From contig JAKCDU010000036.1 of the NCBI GenBank assembly GCA_021838445.1, forward strand, positions 1-36,273: a stretch of 36,273 nucleotides of DNA. The letters run 5' to 3'. Below, piece after piece: positions 22,904 through 30,480 of this stretch; the stretch's first letter is position 1; each line of letters begins with the position of its first letter. This DNA is from Actinomycetes bacterium. Its GTDB lineage: Bacteria > Actinomycetota > Acidimicrobiia > Acidimicrobiales > Palsa-688. The position numbers were made by a program, and so were the translations under genes. The notes beneath the pieces are model-generated. The model was not told the DNA's origin. It did not search any database and was given only the letters and a program-made list of their open reading frames with translations.

Positions 22904-24202
22904 GTGTCGGATGCCTGGCTGATCGAACCGTCCGGTCCTCTTTCGGGCGAGGTGGAGGTGCGGGGCTCCAAGAACGCGGTCACCAAGCACATGGTCGCGG
23001 CCATCCTCGGTGACCGACCGAGCACCATCGCCAACGTCCCCGAGGTGGGAGACGTGGACATCACGGCGCGCATCCTGACGGCCATCGGGGCCGGGGTGGA
23101 GCGCAGCGGGTCGTCCATCACCGTCACCCCGCCCCGAGAGGTCCAGTCGGCGGTCCCTTTGTCCTTCAGCGGCCTCAACCGCATCCCCGTGCTCCTACTC
23201 GGCCCGCTCCTGCACCTCACCGGCGAGGCTTTCGTGCCGCGGGTCGGAGGTGACTCGATCGGCAGCCGCCCGGTGGACTTCCACGTCGAGGTGCTCCGGT
23301 CGCTCGGGGCCGAGGTGGAGGTCACCGACGACGGCATCGAAGCCCGCTGCAAGCGCCTGACCGGCGCTCGCATCACCCTCCCCTACCCGAGCGTGGGTGC
23401 GACCGAATCGGCGCTGCTCTCGGCTGCCCTGGCCGAGGGCAAGTCGGTCATCCGCAACGCCGCCACCGAACCCGAAGTCCTCGAACTGGCGCTGTTCCTG
23501 CAACGCATGGGGGCCCAGATCGAGCTGCAACCCGACCGGCGCATCCAGATCGAGGGTGTTCGCCAGCTCCGAGGCGCCCGTACCAGGCTGGCCGGCGACC
23601 GCAACGAGGCGTTCAGCTACCTCGTCGCCGGCCTGCTGACCGGGGGCCGGGTCCGGGTCGTCGGTTGCCAACAGGACCGCCTGGTGACCGCCATCACGAC
23701 ACTGATGCGCATGGGTGCATCAGTCGAGGTGGACGACGTCGGCATGACCGCCTCGGCCCCCCACGGGCTGCGGGCGGCCGCGGTGCAGACCGATGTCCAC
23801 CCCGGCTTCATGACCGACTGGCAGACGCCCCTGATGGTGCTGTTCACCCAGGCCGAGGGGATGTCGGTGCTCCACGAGACCGTCTACGAGGACCGATTCG
23901 TCTACGTCCCGGCGCTGCAGAAGATGGGGGGAGAGATCGAACTGTTCTCTACCTGCCTGGGCGGCTCGGCCTGCCGGTTCCACGACACCAGCTACGTGCA
24001 TTCGGCCGTCGTGCGGGGCGTGTCGCGGCTGCACGGTGCCGAGGTCGAGATCCCCGATGTCAGAGCCGGGTTCTCCAGCGTGATCGCCGCCGCGGCCGCC
24101 CAGGGGCCGTCGGTGCTGCGCGGCGTGCACCACCTCGAGCGGGGTTACCACCGGCCGGCCGACCAGCTGCGCTCCCTAGGACTGGACCTCAAGACGACCT
24201 GA
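22904..24202 (+). CDS. murA: UDP-N-acetylglucosamine 1-carboxyvinyltransferase
   Basis: Transfers enolpyruvate from PEP to UDP-GlcNAc, the first committed step of peptidoglycan synthesis in the cytosol. The EPT fold is complete at 432 residues. It has the RGSKNA loop near residue 20, LNRIPVLLLGPLL, VGGDSIGSRPVDFHV, LPYPSVGATE, HPGFMTDWQTPLM, ETVYEDRF and PDVRAGFSSVIAAAAAQG. The residue equivalent to catalytic Cys115 of E. coli is Asp117, as in Mycobacterium tuberculosis, where it causes natural fosfomycin resistance. The ATG two codons upstream (22898) is the alternative start. It is followed after 30 bases by the thioesterase-like gene. Confidence 0.93.
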   Translation: MSDAWLIEPSGPLSGEVEVRGSKNAVTKHMVAAILGDRPSTIANVPEVGDVDITARILTAIGAGVERSGSSITVTPPREVQSAVPLSFSGLNRIPVLLLGPLLHLTGEAFVPRVGGDSIGSRPVDFHVEVLRSLGAEVEVTDDGIEARCKRLTGARITLPYPSVGATESALLSAALAEGKSVIRNAATEPEVLELALFLQRMGAQIELQPDRRIQIEGVRQLRGARTRLAGDRNEAFSYLVAGLLTGGRVRVVGCQQDRLVTAITTLMRMGASVEVDDVGMTASAPHGLRAAAVQTDVHPGFMTDWQTPLMVLFTQAEGMSVLHETVYEDRFVYVPALQKMGGEIELFSTCLGGSACRFHDTSYVHSAVVRGVSRLHGAEVEIPDVRAGFSSVIAAAAAQGPSVLRGVHHLERGYHRPADQLRSLGLDLKTT

Positions 24203-24232
24203 TGGGAACCCGCTGTGAGGAGGTCGAACCCG

Positions 24233-25006
24233 GTGGCTGCTGAGTCCGGCGATGCGCTGTACACCGAACAGGACGGCCTGTACCTGCCCGGCCCGCTGAC
24301 GGTCGGACCGTGGTCGCCCGACGCCCAACACGGTGGTCCGGTGTCGGCCCTGCTGGCCGGCGCGGTCGAGGCGGGCAGCGACATGCAGGTCGTCAGGCTC
24401 ACGGTAGAGCTGATCCGTCCGGCGCCGCTGACCCCGCTGTCGGTCACCACCGAGGTGCTACGCCCGGGGCGCAACGTGCAGCTCGTCGAGGCCACGCTTC
24501 GAGCCGGCCAACAGGAGGTGGCCCGGGCCCGGGCCCTGCGCATCCGGCGCCTCCACGTGGACGTGCCCGTCGATCGCTCCGGGGCGCCGGCCCCGCCCCC
24601 GGCCGAGGCCGAGCCCCGGCCGACCGATTCGGTGCGCACCGCCTTCGCCGAGGCCGTCGAGTTGCGGTTCGTGACCGGAAGCTGGGACGAGCCCGGCCCG
24701 GTGAAGATGTGGACCCGGCTATCGGCGGCGGTGGTCGCTGGACACGAGCCCACCCCGCTGCAGCGCGCCGCCGCGGCCGCCGACTTCGGCAACGGTGTCA
24801 GCCACCTGCTTGATTTCTCCACTCATACCTTCATCAACCCCGATCTCACCGTGGCCCTCAGCCGACCGCCCGAAGGCGAATGGCTCCTCTTCGACACCGC
24901 GTCCCGTTACTCAGCCGAAGGTTACGGACAAGCCGAGAGTCAGATCTTCGACTCATCGGGACCCGTGGGGCGTTCGGTACAGTCGCTGATCATCAACCGG
25001 CGGTGA
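24233..25006 (+). CDS. Acyl-CoA thioesterase-like double hot-dog protein
   Basis: A 257-residue protein of the thioesterase superfamily with two hot-dog halves. The first half contains GPLTVGPWSPDAQHGGPVSALLAGAVE with the HGG segment at the helix start, then LTVELIRPAPLTPLSV. The second half contains ADFGNGVSHLL, INPDLTVALSRPPEGEWLLFD and YGQAESQIFDSSGPVGRSVQSLI, the usual ending. It is likely to hydrolyse acyl-CoA or act as a related binding protein, but the substrate is unknown. GTG at 24233 is chosen because GAGGAGG lies about nine bases upstream, and the earlier GTG at 24215 overlaps this site. It probably shares the murA transcript. Confidence 0.85.
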   Translation: MAAESGDALYTEQDGLYLPGPLTVGPWSPDAQHGGPVSALLAGAVEAGSDMQVVRLTVELIRPAPLTPLSVTTEVLRPGRNVQLVEATLRAGQQEVARARALRIRRLHVDVPVDRSGAPAPPPAEAEPRPTDSVRTAFAEAVELRFVTGSWDEPGPVKMWTRLSAAVVAGHEPTPLQRAAAAADFGNGVSHLLDFSTHTFINPDLTVALSRPPEGEWLLFDTASRYSAEGYGQAESQIFDSSGPVGRSVQSLIINRR

Positions 25007-25073
25007 GCTGGTCACAACAGGCCATCTACAAGTCGCAGGGGCGGTCATAGGTCGGGCTCGGCCGGGGCCGGTG

Positions 25074-25089
25074 GGGGCCGAGCGGCCCC
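25074..25089 (+). terminator. Hairpin downstream of the thioesterase-like gene
   Basis: GGGGCC and GGCCCC flank a GAGC loop 68 bases after the stop, giving a compact six-base GC stem. No U-run follows. It is only a possible terminator. Confidence 0.3.
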
Positions 25090-25189
25090 GCGACCCACCG
25101 CCGATGGGGGCCGGTGACATCCGGCCTCTGAGCGACGACCCCGGGGTCATCGACCGGGGCCGAGTGCTGGCCCGACTCTGCGTCAGGTA

Positions 25190-25239
25190 CGGATCGGAAA
25201 CCGGCCCGGATCGGAAACCGGCCCGGATCGGAAACCGGC
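25190..25239 (+). repeat. 17-bp tandem repeat, nearly three copies
   Basis: CGGATCGGAAACCGGCC occurs at 25190-25206 and 25207-25223, and its first 16 bases again at 25224-25239, without a mismatch. The 17-base period shows it is not coding. It lies in the 290-base gap between the convergent thioesterase-like and HG-motif genes. The rest of that gap shows no gene. Each unit contains a partial inverted symmetry (CCGG and GGAT) but no clear hairpin. Confidence 0.9.
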
Positions 25240-25296
25240 AGAGCTTCCCCAACGGCGCGGATAGGCATGGCCCGCCGGTGGGAGCGGCGCGTCGCG

Positions 25297-25944
25297 CTAC
25301 GGATAGCGGGCGTCGAAGCGGTCGACGAGCTGGCGGTTCTCTGAAGTGTCGCCCCAAGCGTCGAGGACCTGGGTCTTGAACTGGTCCTTCTCGTCCCCGG
25401 TGAGCTGGGAGTAGGTCTCGGGGGAGTCGAAGTACTTGTCGATCATCTGGTCCAAGGTGTCGGTCGGAACTTCCCCTTCCTCGGAGCCGACATCGGCCTG
25501 CTGGGTGTTCATCTCGGGTATGACCCCGGTCGGAGTCAAAGCGATGTGGCGGCAGACGGCGAAGTAGATGGTGGAGTCCTCGTAGGCCCCGTCGGAGAAC
25601 AGGCCCTGGCATTCCGACGGGTCGTGCCAGCCTTTCTCGGCGCAGGTCTCGCTCGTGCAAAGCAGCACTTCGCCCGGGGGGGTCATACGGGTCATTCCAG
25701 CCGGCACGAGCAGGCCGGCGGTCTCGGGGGCGGGGGTGACGAAGTAGTTCTGCACCTGCATCTGGGACTCGATGGTCTGGTTCGGCTCGGAGGTCAGCAT
25801 CTGTCCCCTGCGCATCTCGCTGTCGCCGAACAGCCGCATGTTCTCGGTGAAGAACTTGAGTGTGCTGCCTTTGGGCACGATGGTGTACGCCGGGACCGAA
25901 CCCGGGTCCCAGGTGCCGTGGGCGTCGAGAAGTATGTCGGCCAT
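25297..25944 (-). CDS. Unrecognised protein with HG motif, possibly Stv-like domain
   Basis: A 215-residue protein with no signal peptide. The first 120 residues read like one domain: ILLDAHGTWDP with an HG pair at residues 9-10, TIVPKGSTLKFFTENMRLFG, then a Cys-containing part (LLCTSETCAEKGWHD, SECQGLF) and STIYFAVCRHI. The pattern HG...VPKGT..FF...ACR recalls the predicted Stv domain found in polymorphic toxin and effector proteins, but I hold this with low confidence. The rest is acidic and helical (ETYSQLTGDEKDQFKTQVLDAWGD). The ATG at 25944 has GGAGGA seven bases upstream and TAGGCT further up. The same frame is open another 111 codons upstream. The neighbours are convergent or unrelated. 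Confidence 0.7.
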   Translation of the reverse strand: MADILLDAHGTWDPGSVPAYTIVPKGSTLKFFTENMRLFGDSEMRRGQMLTSEPNQTIESQMQVQNYFVTPAPETAGLLVPAGMTRMTPPGEVLLCTSETCAEKGWHDPSECQGLFSDGAYEDSTIYFAVCRHIALTPTGVIPEMNTQQADVGSEEGEVPTDTLDQMIDKYFDSPETYSQLTGDEKDQFKTQVLDAWGDTSENRQLVDRFDARYP

Positions 25945-26360
25945 TTGCTGTTCCTCCCAGTGTTGGTGCGGTGAGCCTAGGTTCGAGCCGCCTCGTTCGG
26001 CTAGGGCGAACCGGGCTGACCTTGCGGCCCGTTGGGGTCGCCCGGCCCGGCTGAAGAGGCACCGCTGTCTGCCCGAAGGGGCCGGCCCGAGCGACCTCAC
26101 TGCGTTCCATGTCGAGCTCGCTCCCACCGGACCTGTGCCCAACTGATCGGGCGCTATTTCCTCGAGTATCCGGCCCAGGCGAGACATCGCCGGGGGGAAG
26201 CCCGAGCCGCTGCCAAGTGCTCGCACCGCCTCCAGGTCGGCGGCCGTCACCAACCGCGGACCATCGCCGATCATCACTGCCGACCGAGGGCCAAGACTGA
26301 TCGAACAGTGCTGGCCCTATCAGCCCGGCCAGCGTGCCGATGGCGGACCGTTGACGCCGA
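25945..26360. other. 416-base gap upstream of the HG-motif gene
   Basis: The gap between gdh and the HG-motif gene holds that gene's promoter and ribosome-binding site. The HG-motif frame stays open from ATG at 26277 through this gap, reading MMIGDGPRLVTAADLEAVR and later MSRLGRILEEIAPDQLG. This could be an N-terminal extension, a gene remnant or chance. I recognise nothing in it. Confidence 0.4.
25974..25979 (-). promoter_or_regulatory. Candidate -10 element of the HG-motif gene
   Basis: TAGGCT on the minus strand fits TANNNT and would give a leader of about 20 bases carrying GGAGGA before the ATG at 25944. This supports the short gene model. Confidence 0.4.
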
Positions 26361-29300
26361 TCAGTTGAGCACTCGATTCAGGCGACGCAGGGCCAGCGCC
26401 GCCGCCGCCAGACGGTCGTCGGCAGCGCCAGTAACGGCGACCATCGCCGAAGCCCGGGCCAGTTCCTCGGCGTGGCGTCCGAGCCACTCATCGACGCACC
26501 TGAGGGGGTCCCCATCCGAAGCGGTGATCAACACCGCCGTAGCCGCTCGGCGCCGCCAGTCATCGAGGTCGTCGAGCAGCGCCCGGGCCTGCCACACGCG
26601 TAGGCGACCTGCGGGCGTGACGCCGTCGAGGACGACGCGGACCGACTCCAGCAAAGCGTCGAGCCCGGTTGTGTCCACTATGCGCCGGGCGACGGCGGCG
26701 GCCACCACCGCCTGATCCGCGCTCATCCCAGCGTCGTCGGCGATCTCGACCGCCTCGAGACGGGCTACGGAGATGGGCGCCTCCAGAAAGGCGTCAGCCC
26801 GCTCCCCGGCGAGGTCGAGCTCGGGCGTCCCGGGCCACCCGGGGAGGGGCACCTCGAGGGCGACCCCCTGCGTGGCCTCCAGGCGGCCCTGGTCGCGCCG
26901 GGCCACGACGACCGGCTCGAAGGGTCCGGGCCGGTTGAGGTAGCGCCGAGCCAGGCGGCCCACCGCCTCGGCCACCACCCGGTGGAGGGCCGCTTCGGCG
27001 GACGCCCCGACTCCGGCCGACGGGTCCGCCGCCAGTCCCTCCAGTCGCTCCCACAGCGCCCCCGAGGCGGTGACCTGGCGGGCCACCCAGAAGGCCGCCG
27101 CGACTTGGTCGAGGCTACATCCCAGCTCAGCAGCCAGGTCGTGGGCCCAGATGATGCCCATCTGGTCCACGACCTCGCCGGCGATGTCGGTGGCGACCAA
27201 CTGCCGGTACAGGCGGTGCTCGGCGATGAGATCACCGAAGTCGTCCCGGATGGCCTGGGGGAAGTAAGGGGTGACACTGTCGAGGAAGTAGGGGTCGCGG
27301 CTCCATCCGGCACCCTCCACGGCCGCCACCAGCTCGGTCTTGGCGTAGGTCAGCACGGTGGCCAACTCGGGCCGTATCAGCCCGGCGCCCGCCTGGCGTC
27401 GGCGGTCGAACTCCTCGGCGTCGGGTAACACCTCGACCCGTCGATCGAAGCGTCCCGCCGCCTCGAGATCGTCGATGAGCGACTGGTAGGCGTCGAGGTA
27501 CCGGTCGCTGTCCGCGGCGGCCCGGTTGAGGGCGGCGACGCTGTGATCCACCTGACGCAGTACGCCGTCGGCGACCTCGTCCCGGGCGGCTCTCAGGTAG
27601 CCGTCGCGGTCTTGTGCATCGAGACGGCCCCGCTCCCCGGCCAGCGCCAACAGGATCTTCAGGTTGACCTCGCGGTCGGAGGTGGCCACCCCGGCGGCAT
27701 TGTCGATGAAGTCGGCGTTGATGCGCCCGCCCCTCCGGCTGTACCGGATGCGGGCCCGCTGGGTCACCCCCAGGTTGGCGCCTTCGGCCACTACCCGGGC
27801 CCGGATGCGGTCGGACGTGACCCGGACGGCGTCATTGGCCCGGTCCCCGACCTCGGAGTCCGCTTCGTCAGGGGCTTTCACGAAGGTGCCGATCCCCCCG
27901 AACCAGAGCAGGTCGACAGGAGCCCGAAGGATGGCCGAAACCACCTCGGGCGGGCGGAGCGAATCCTCCTCGACTCCGAGCACCCGTCGCGCGGGCGGGG
28001 ACAGCGGGATCACTTTGTCGTGGAGCGACCATACCCCGCCACCGGCCGATATCCGGTCGGAGCGGTAGTCGGCCCAGCTGGAGCGCTCGAGATGGGCGAG
28101 ACGGCGACGCTCCTCGAAGGAGCCCGCGGGATCGGGGTCGGGATCGATGAACACGTGGCGGTGATCGAATGCGGCCAACAGCCGCAGTGAGCGGCTCTGC
28201 AGCATTCCGTTGCCGAACACGTCACCGGACATGTCACCCACTCCTACGACGGTGACCGGGTCGGTGTTGACATCCAGATCCAACTCCCGGAAGTGACGGC
28301 GTACGGCCACCCACGCACCCCGGGCCGTGATCCCCATGGCCTTGTGGTCGTAGCCGCGCGAACCTCCCGAGGCGAACGCGTCGCCCAGCCAGAAGCCCTG
28401 CGCCTCGCTGATGGAATTGGCCAGGTCACTGAAGGTGGCGGTCCCCTTGTCAGCGGCGACGACCAGGTAGGGATCGTCACCGTCGGCGGCCACCACCCCG
28501 GTCGGGGTGACGCACCGACCGCCGACGAGGTTATCGGTGACATCGAGCAGGGCCGTCACGAACTGGGCGTAGGCCGCCCGCACCTCGTCGGGCCCCGGGT
28601 TGGCGGCACGACATACGAACCCCCCCTTGGCGCCCGTCGGGACGATGATGGCGTTCTTCTTGACCTGGGCGAAGGCCAGATCGAGAACCTCGGTCCGGAA
28701 ATCGGCGGGACGCTCGCTCCAGCGAATACCCCCGCGGGCGATGAGACCGGCTCGCAAGTGCACTCCTTCGACGGTGGGACCGTGCACGAAGGTGTCGACC
28801 AGCGGCCGAGGTGAGGGCAGGTCGGGCACCAGGTGACTGCTCATCTTGAGCGCGAGGGGAGTGAGGACCTCCCGGCCGGGGCCACGGCCCCCCATGGCGA
28901 AGAAGTTGGTTCGCCAGGTGGCGTCGATCAGTGTCAGCACCGACCGCAGAACGCGGTCCTCCTCCAGGGATGTGACCAGGTCCATCTGGGCCAGGACCAA
29001 CCGTCGGGCGGAAACCGCCCGGTCGGAGTCGGGCCCCGCCGCGCTCCCCTCAGCCACCGGGCGGGCCGGAGGGGAGGGGGCGAAGCGCGACTCGAAGTAG
29101 CCGATCAGCGCTCGGGTGACGTCGGGGTGGACGGCCAGCGGTTCACTCATCTGGTCCCACGACAGCGTGACCCCGCTCTGTCGCCAGTAGCGCAGGTAGG
29201 CCCGAAGTACCAGCACCTGCCGCCAGTCGAGCCCAGCGGCGGTCACCAGCCGGTTCAGCGAGTCGACATCGCTGTCCCCGCGAACCGAGGCCTCGATGGC

Positions 29301-29807
29301 CTCGACCAGGCGGGCACCGTGGACTTCGGGCACGAACCTCAGCGTCTCGGGCCCGTGGGGCGCATGAGCGCGAAGCCCGATGTCGTCGATGTGCAACCCG
29401 ACCCCGTCCGGGGGGTCGCCGCCCAGACGCATTGGAACCGACTCGACCACCACGAGACCGAAGCTCTCGAGCAGCGGCAGAATGCTCGACAGTTCGACAC
29501 CCTCGCGGCCGAATCGGCGAATCCGGAACGAGCAGGACGGATCGTGGCCCGGCCGGACTGCCAGACGGTACCTCGCGCCCATGGTCGACGACCCGGGATC
29601 TCCGGCAGTGAGTGGCCGGCCGGTTTGGAGTGGTACGGCGTCCAGGTCCTCGACGACGGCCATGTCGTCGAGCGCCTCGGCCGGCGATGTGAGGGGGCGG
29701 TAGCCGCCCGGCAGGCTACGCAGGAACTTCTCCACCTCGGGTTCCCGCCCTGGCCCGGCCAGACACCCCACCTCGGCGTCCCACGACGGATCCTCGGCTG
29801 AGGTCAT
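26361..29807 (-). CDS. NAD-specific glutamate dehydrogenase, large GdhB type, short N-terminus
   Basis: Oxidatively deaminates glutamate to 2-oxoglutarate. The catalytic region is typical of the large NAD-GDH class: RAGLIARGGIRWSERPADFRTEVLDL, AFAQVKKNAIIVPTGAKGGFV, VAADKGTATFSDLAN, ASGGSRGYDHKAMGITARGAW, VGDMSGDVFGNGML and GGIGTFVKA. It ends AEGANLGVTQRARI and INADFIDNAAGV. The C-terminal helical domain follows to the end. At 1,148 residues it lacks roughly 400-450 residues of N-terminal regulatory ACT-like region present in the usual ~1,600-residue form. The start is uncertain: ATG at 29807 has no well-placed ribosome-binding site and GTG at 29825 sits too close to one (GGAGGT). It follows the nuclease gene by 55 bases. 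Confidence 0.9.
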   Translation of the reverse strand: MTSAEDPSWDAEVGCLAGPGREPEVEKFLRSLPGGYRPLTSPAEALDDMAVVEDLDAVPLQTGRPLTAGDPGSSTMGARYRLAVRPGHDPSCSFRIRRFGREGVELSSILPLLESFGLVVVESVPMRLGGDPPDGVGLHIDDIGLRAHAPHGPETLRFVPEVHGARLVEAIEASVRGDSDVDSLNRLVTAAGLDWRQVLVLRAYLRYWRQSGVTLSWDQMSEPLAVHPDVTRALIGYFESRFAPSPPARPVAEGSAAGPDSDRAVSARRLVLAQMDLVTSLEEDRVLRSVLTLIDATWRTNFFAMGGRGPGREVLTPLALKMSSHLVPDLPSPRPLVDTFVHGPTVEGVHLRAGLIARGGIRWSERPADFRTEVLDLAFAQVKKNAIIVPTGAKGGFVCRAANPGPDEVRAAYAQFVTALLDVTDNLVGGRCVTPTGVVAADGDDPYLVVAADKGTATFSDLANSISEAQGFWLGDAFASGGSRGYDHKAMGITARGAWVAVRRHFRELDLDVNTDPVTVVGVGDMSGDVFGNGMLQSRSLRLLAAFDHRHVFIDPDPDPAGSFEERRRLAHLERSSWADYRSDRISAGGGVWSLHDKVIPLSPPARRVLGVEEDSLRPPEVVSAILRAPVDLLWFGGIGTFVKAPDEADSEVGDRANDAVRVTSDRIRARVVAEGANLGVTQRARIRYSRRGGRINADFIDNAAGVATSDREVNLKILLALAGERGRLDAQDRDGYLRAARDEVADGVLRQVDHSVAALNRAAADSDRYLDAYQSLIDDLEAAGRFDRRVEVLPDAEEFDRRRQAGAGLIRPELATVLTYAKTELVAAVEGAGWSRDPYFLDSVTPYFPQAIRDDFGDLIAEHRLYRQLVATDIAGEVVDQMGIIWAHDLAAELGCSLDQVAAAFWVARQVTASGALWERLEGLAADPSAGVGASAEAALHRVVAEAVGRLARRYLNRPGPFEPVVVARRDQGRLEATQGVALEVPLPGWPGTPELDLAGERADAFLEAPISVARLEAVEIADDAGMSADQAVVAAAVARRIVDTTGLDALLESVRVVLDGVTPAGRLRVWQARALLDDLDDWRRRAATAVLITASDGDPLRCVDEWLGRHAEELARASAMVAVTGAADDRLAAAALALRRLNRVLN

Positions 29808-29862
29808 CGCAGCAGCTTCGCGCACCTCCGCCGGGTTGGGCGATGACGGCCATCGCCCCGGC

Positions 29863-30480
29863 TCAGCGGCCGGGCAGCGCGACTTCGCGGCGCGCCGGGG
29901 TTCTCCCCCGCTCCGGGGCTAGGACCCCCGCCCCCGATACGAGGGGTGCCCTCTCGATCTCCCGGCGGGCCGACCGAGTCCAAGCCAGGTCGAAGCCGTC
30001 GCCCATAACCCTGACACTGTCGAGCCTGTCGTCGGGCCCCGCCGCCAGGGCCCAGCGACCCATTCCCTGGCGCGCCGAGCCCGCTGACAGGCCACTGCCG
30101 CGGTCGATCAGCACCACGTGGCGGGCCTGGCCGGCGGCGTCGACCAGCTTGTTGAACACGCTGCGCGCTCCCGGCCGGGTCCGGCGCTCTTCGACCGGGG
30201 CGAAGGATTTGACCTCCACCGGCACACCGCAGACCGACAGGTCGGCCCGGCGGCCGCCGTGGCGTGACTCGGGCAGGGACCGCACCTGGTGACCCTCGGC
30301 CGCCAGGCGGTCGGCCACGGCGAGCTCCTCGTGGCTCAACCGGCGAGCCTGCTCGTCCAAGGTCCCCGCTCCGTGGTCGTGGACATGACCACACGGGAGC
30401 GCGCCGGCGGCCGCCTGGACAGGTCTCCATTCCACCCGACCCGGCTCCTCCGGCCGCGGCTCGGACCTCTCGCCGCTCAC
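29863..30480 (-). CDS. Predicted PD-(D/E)XK nuclease, resembling CdiA C-terminal tRNase toxin domain
   Basis: A 205-residue protein with no signal peptide. From about residue 60 it reads as a restriction-endonuclease-like fold: GHQVRSLPESRHGGRRADL with Asp80, GVPVEVKSF with Glu89 and Lys91 (D-x8-E-x-K), then SVFNKLVDAAGQARHVVLID. The order of acidic-E-x-K, S-N-L-A-QA and VVLID is what I know from the tRNA nuclease domain at the C-terminus of some CdiA contact-dependent toxins. The first 60 residues are Pro/Glu-rich and carry CGHVHDHG. The GTG at 30480 overlaps the stop of the upstream gene (GTGA), implying coupled translation and an antitoxin-then-toxin order. It could instead be a repair nuclease. 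Confidence 0.65.
   Translation of the reverse strand: MSGERSEPRPEEPGRVEWRPVQAAAGALPCGHVHDHGAGTLDEQARRLSHEELAVADRLAAEGHQVRSLPESRHGGRRADLSVCGVPVEVKSFAPVEERRTRPGARSVFNKLVDAAGQARHVVLIDRGSGLSAGSARQGMGRWALAAGPDDRLDSVRVMGDGFDLAWTRSARREIERAPLVSGAGVLAPERGRTPARREVALPGR

Noticed and set aside
25190-25239. 17-bp repeats as a possible CRISPR array
   Set aside because: Copies are directly adjacent with no spacers, and no cas genes are near.
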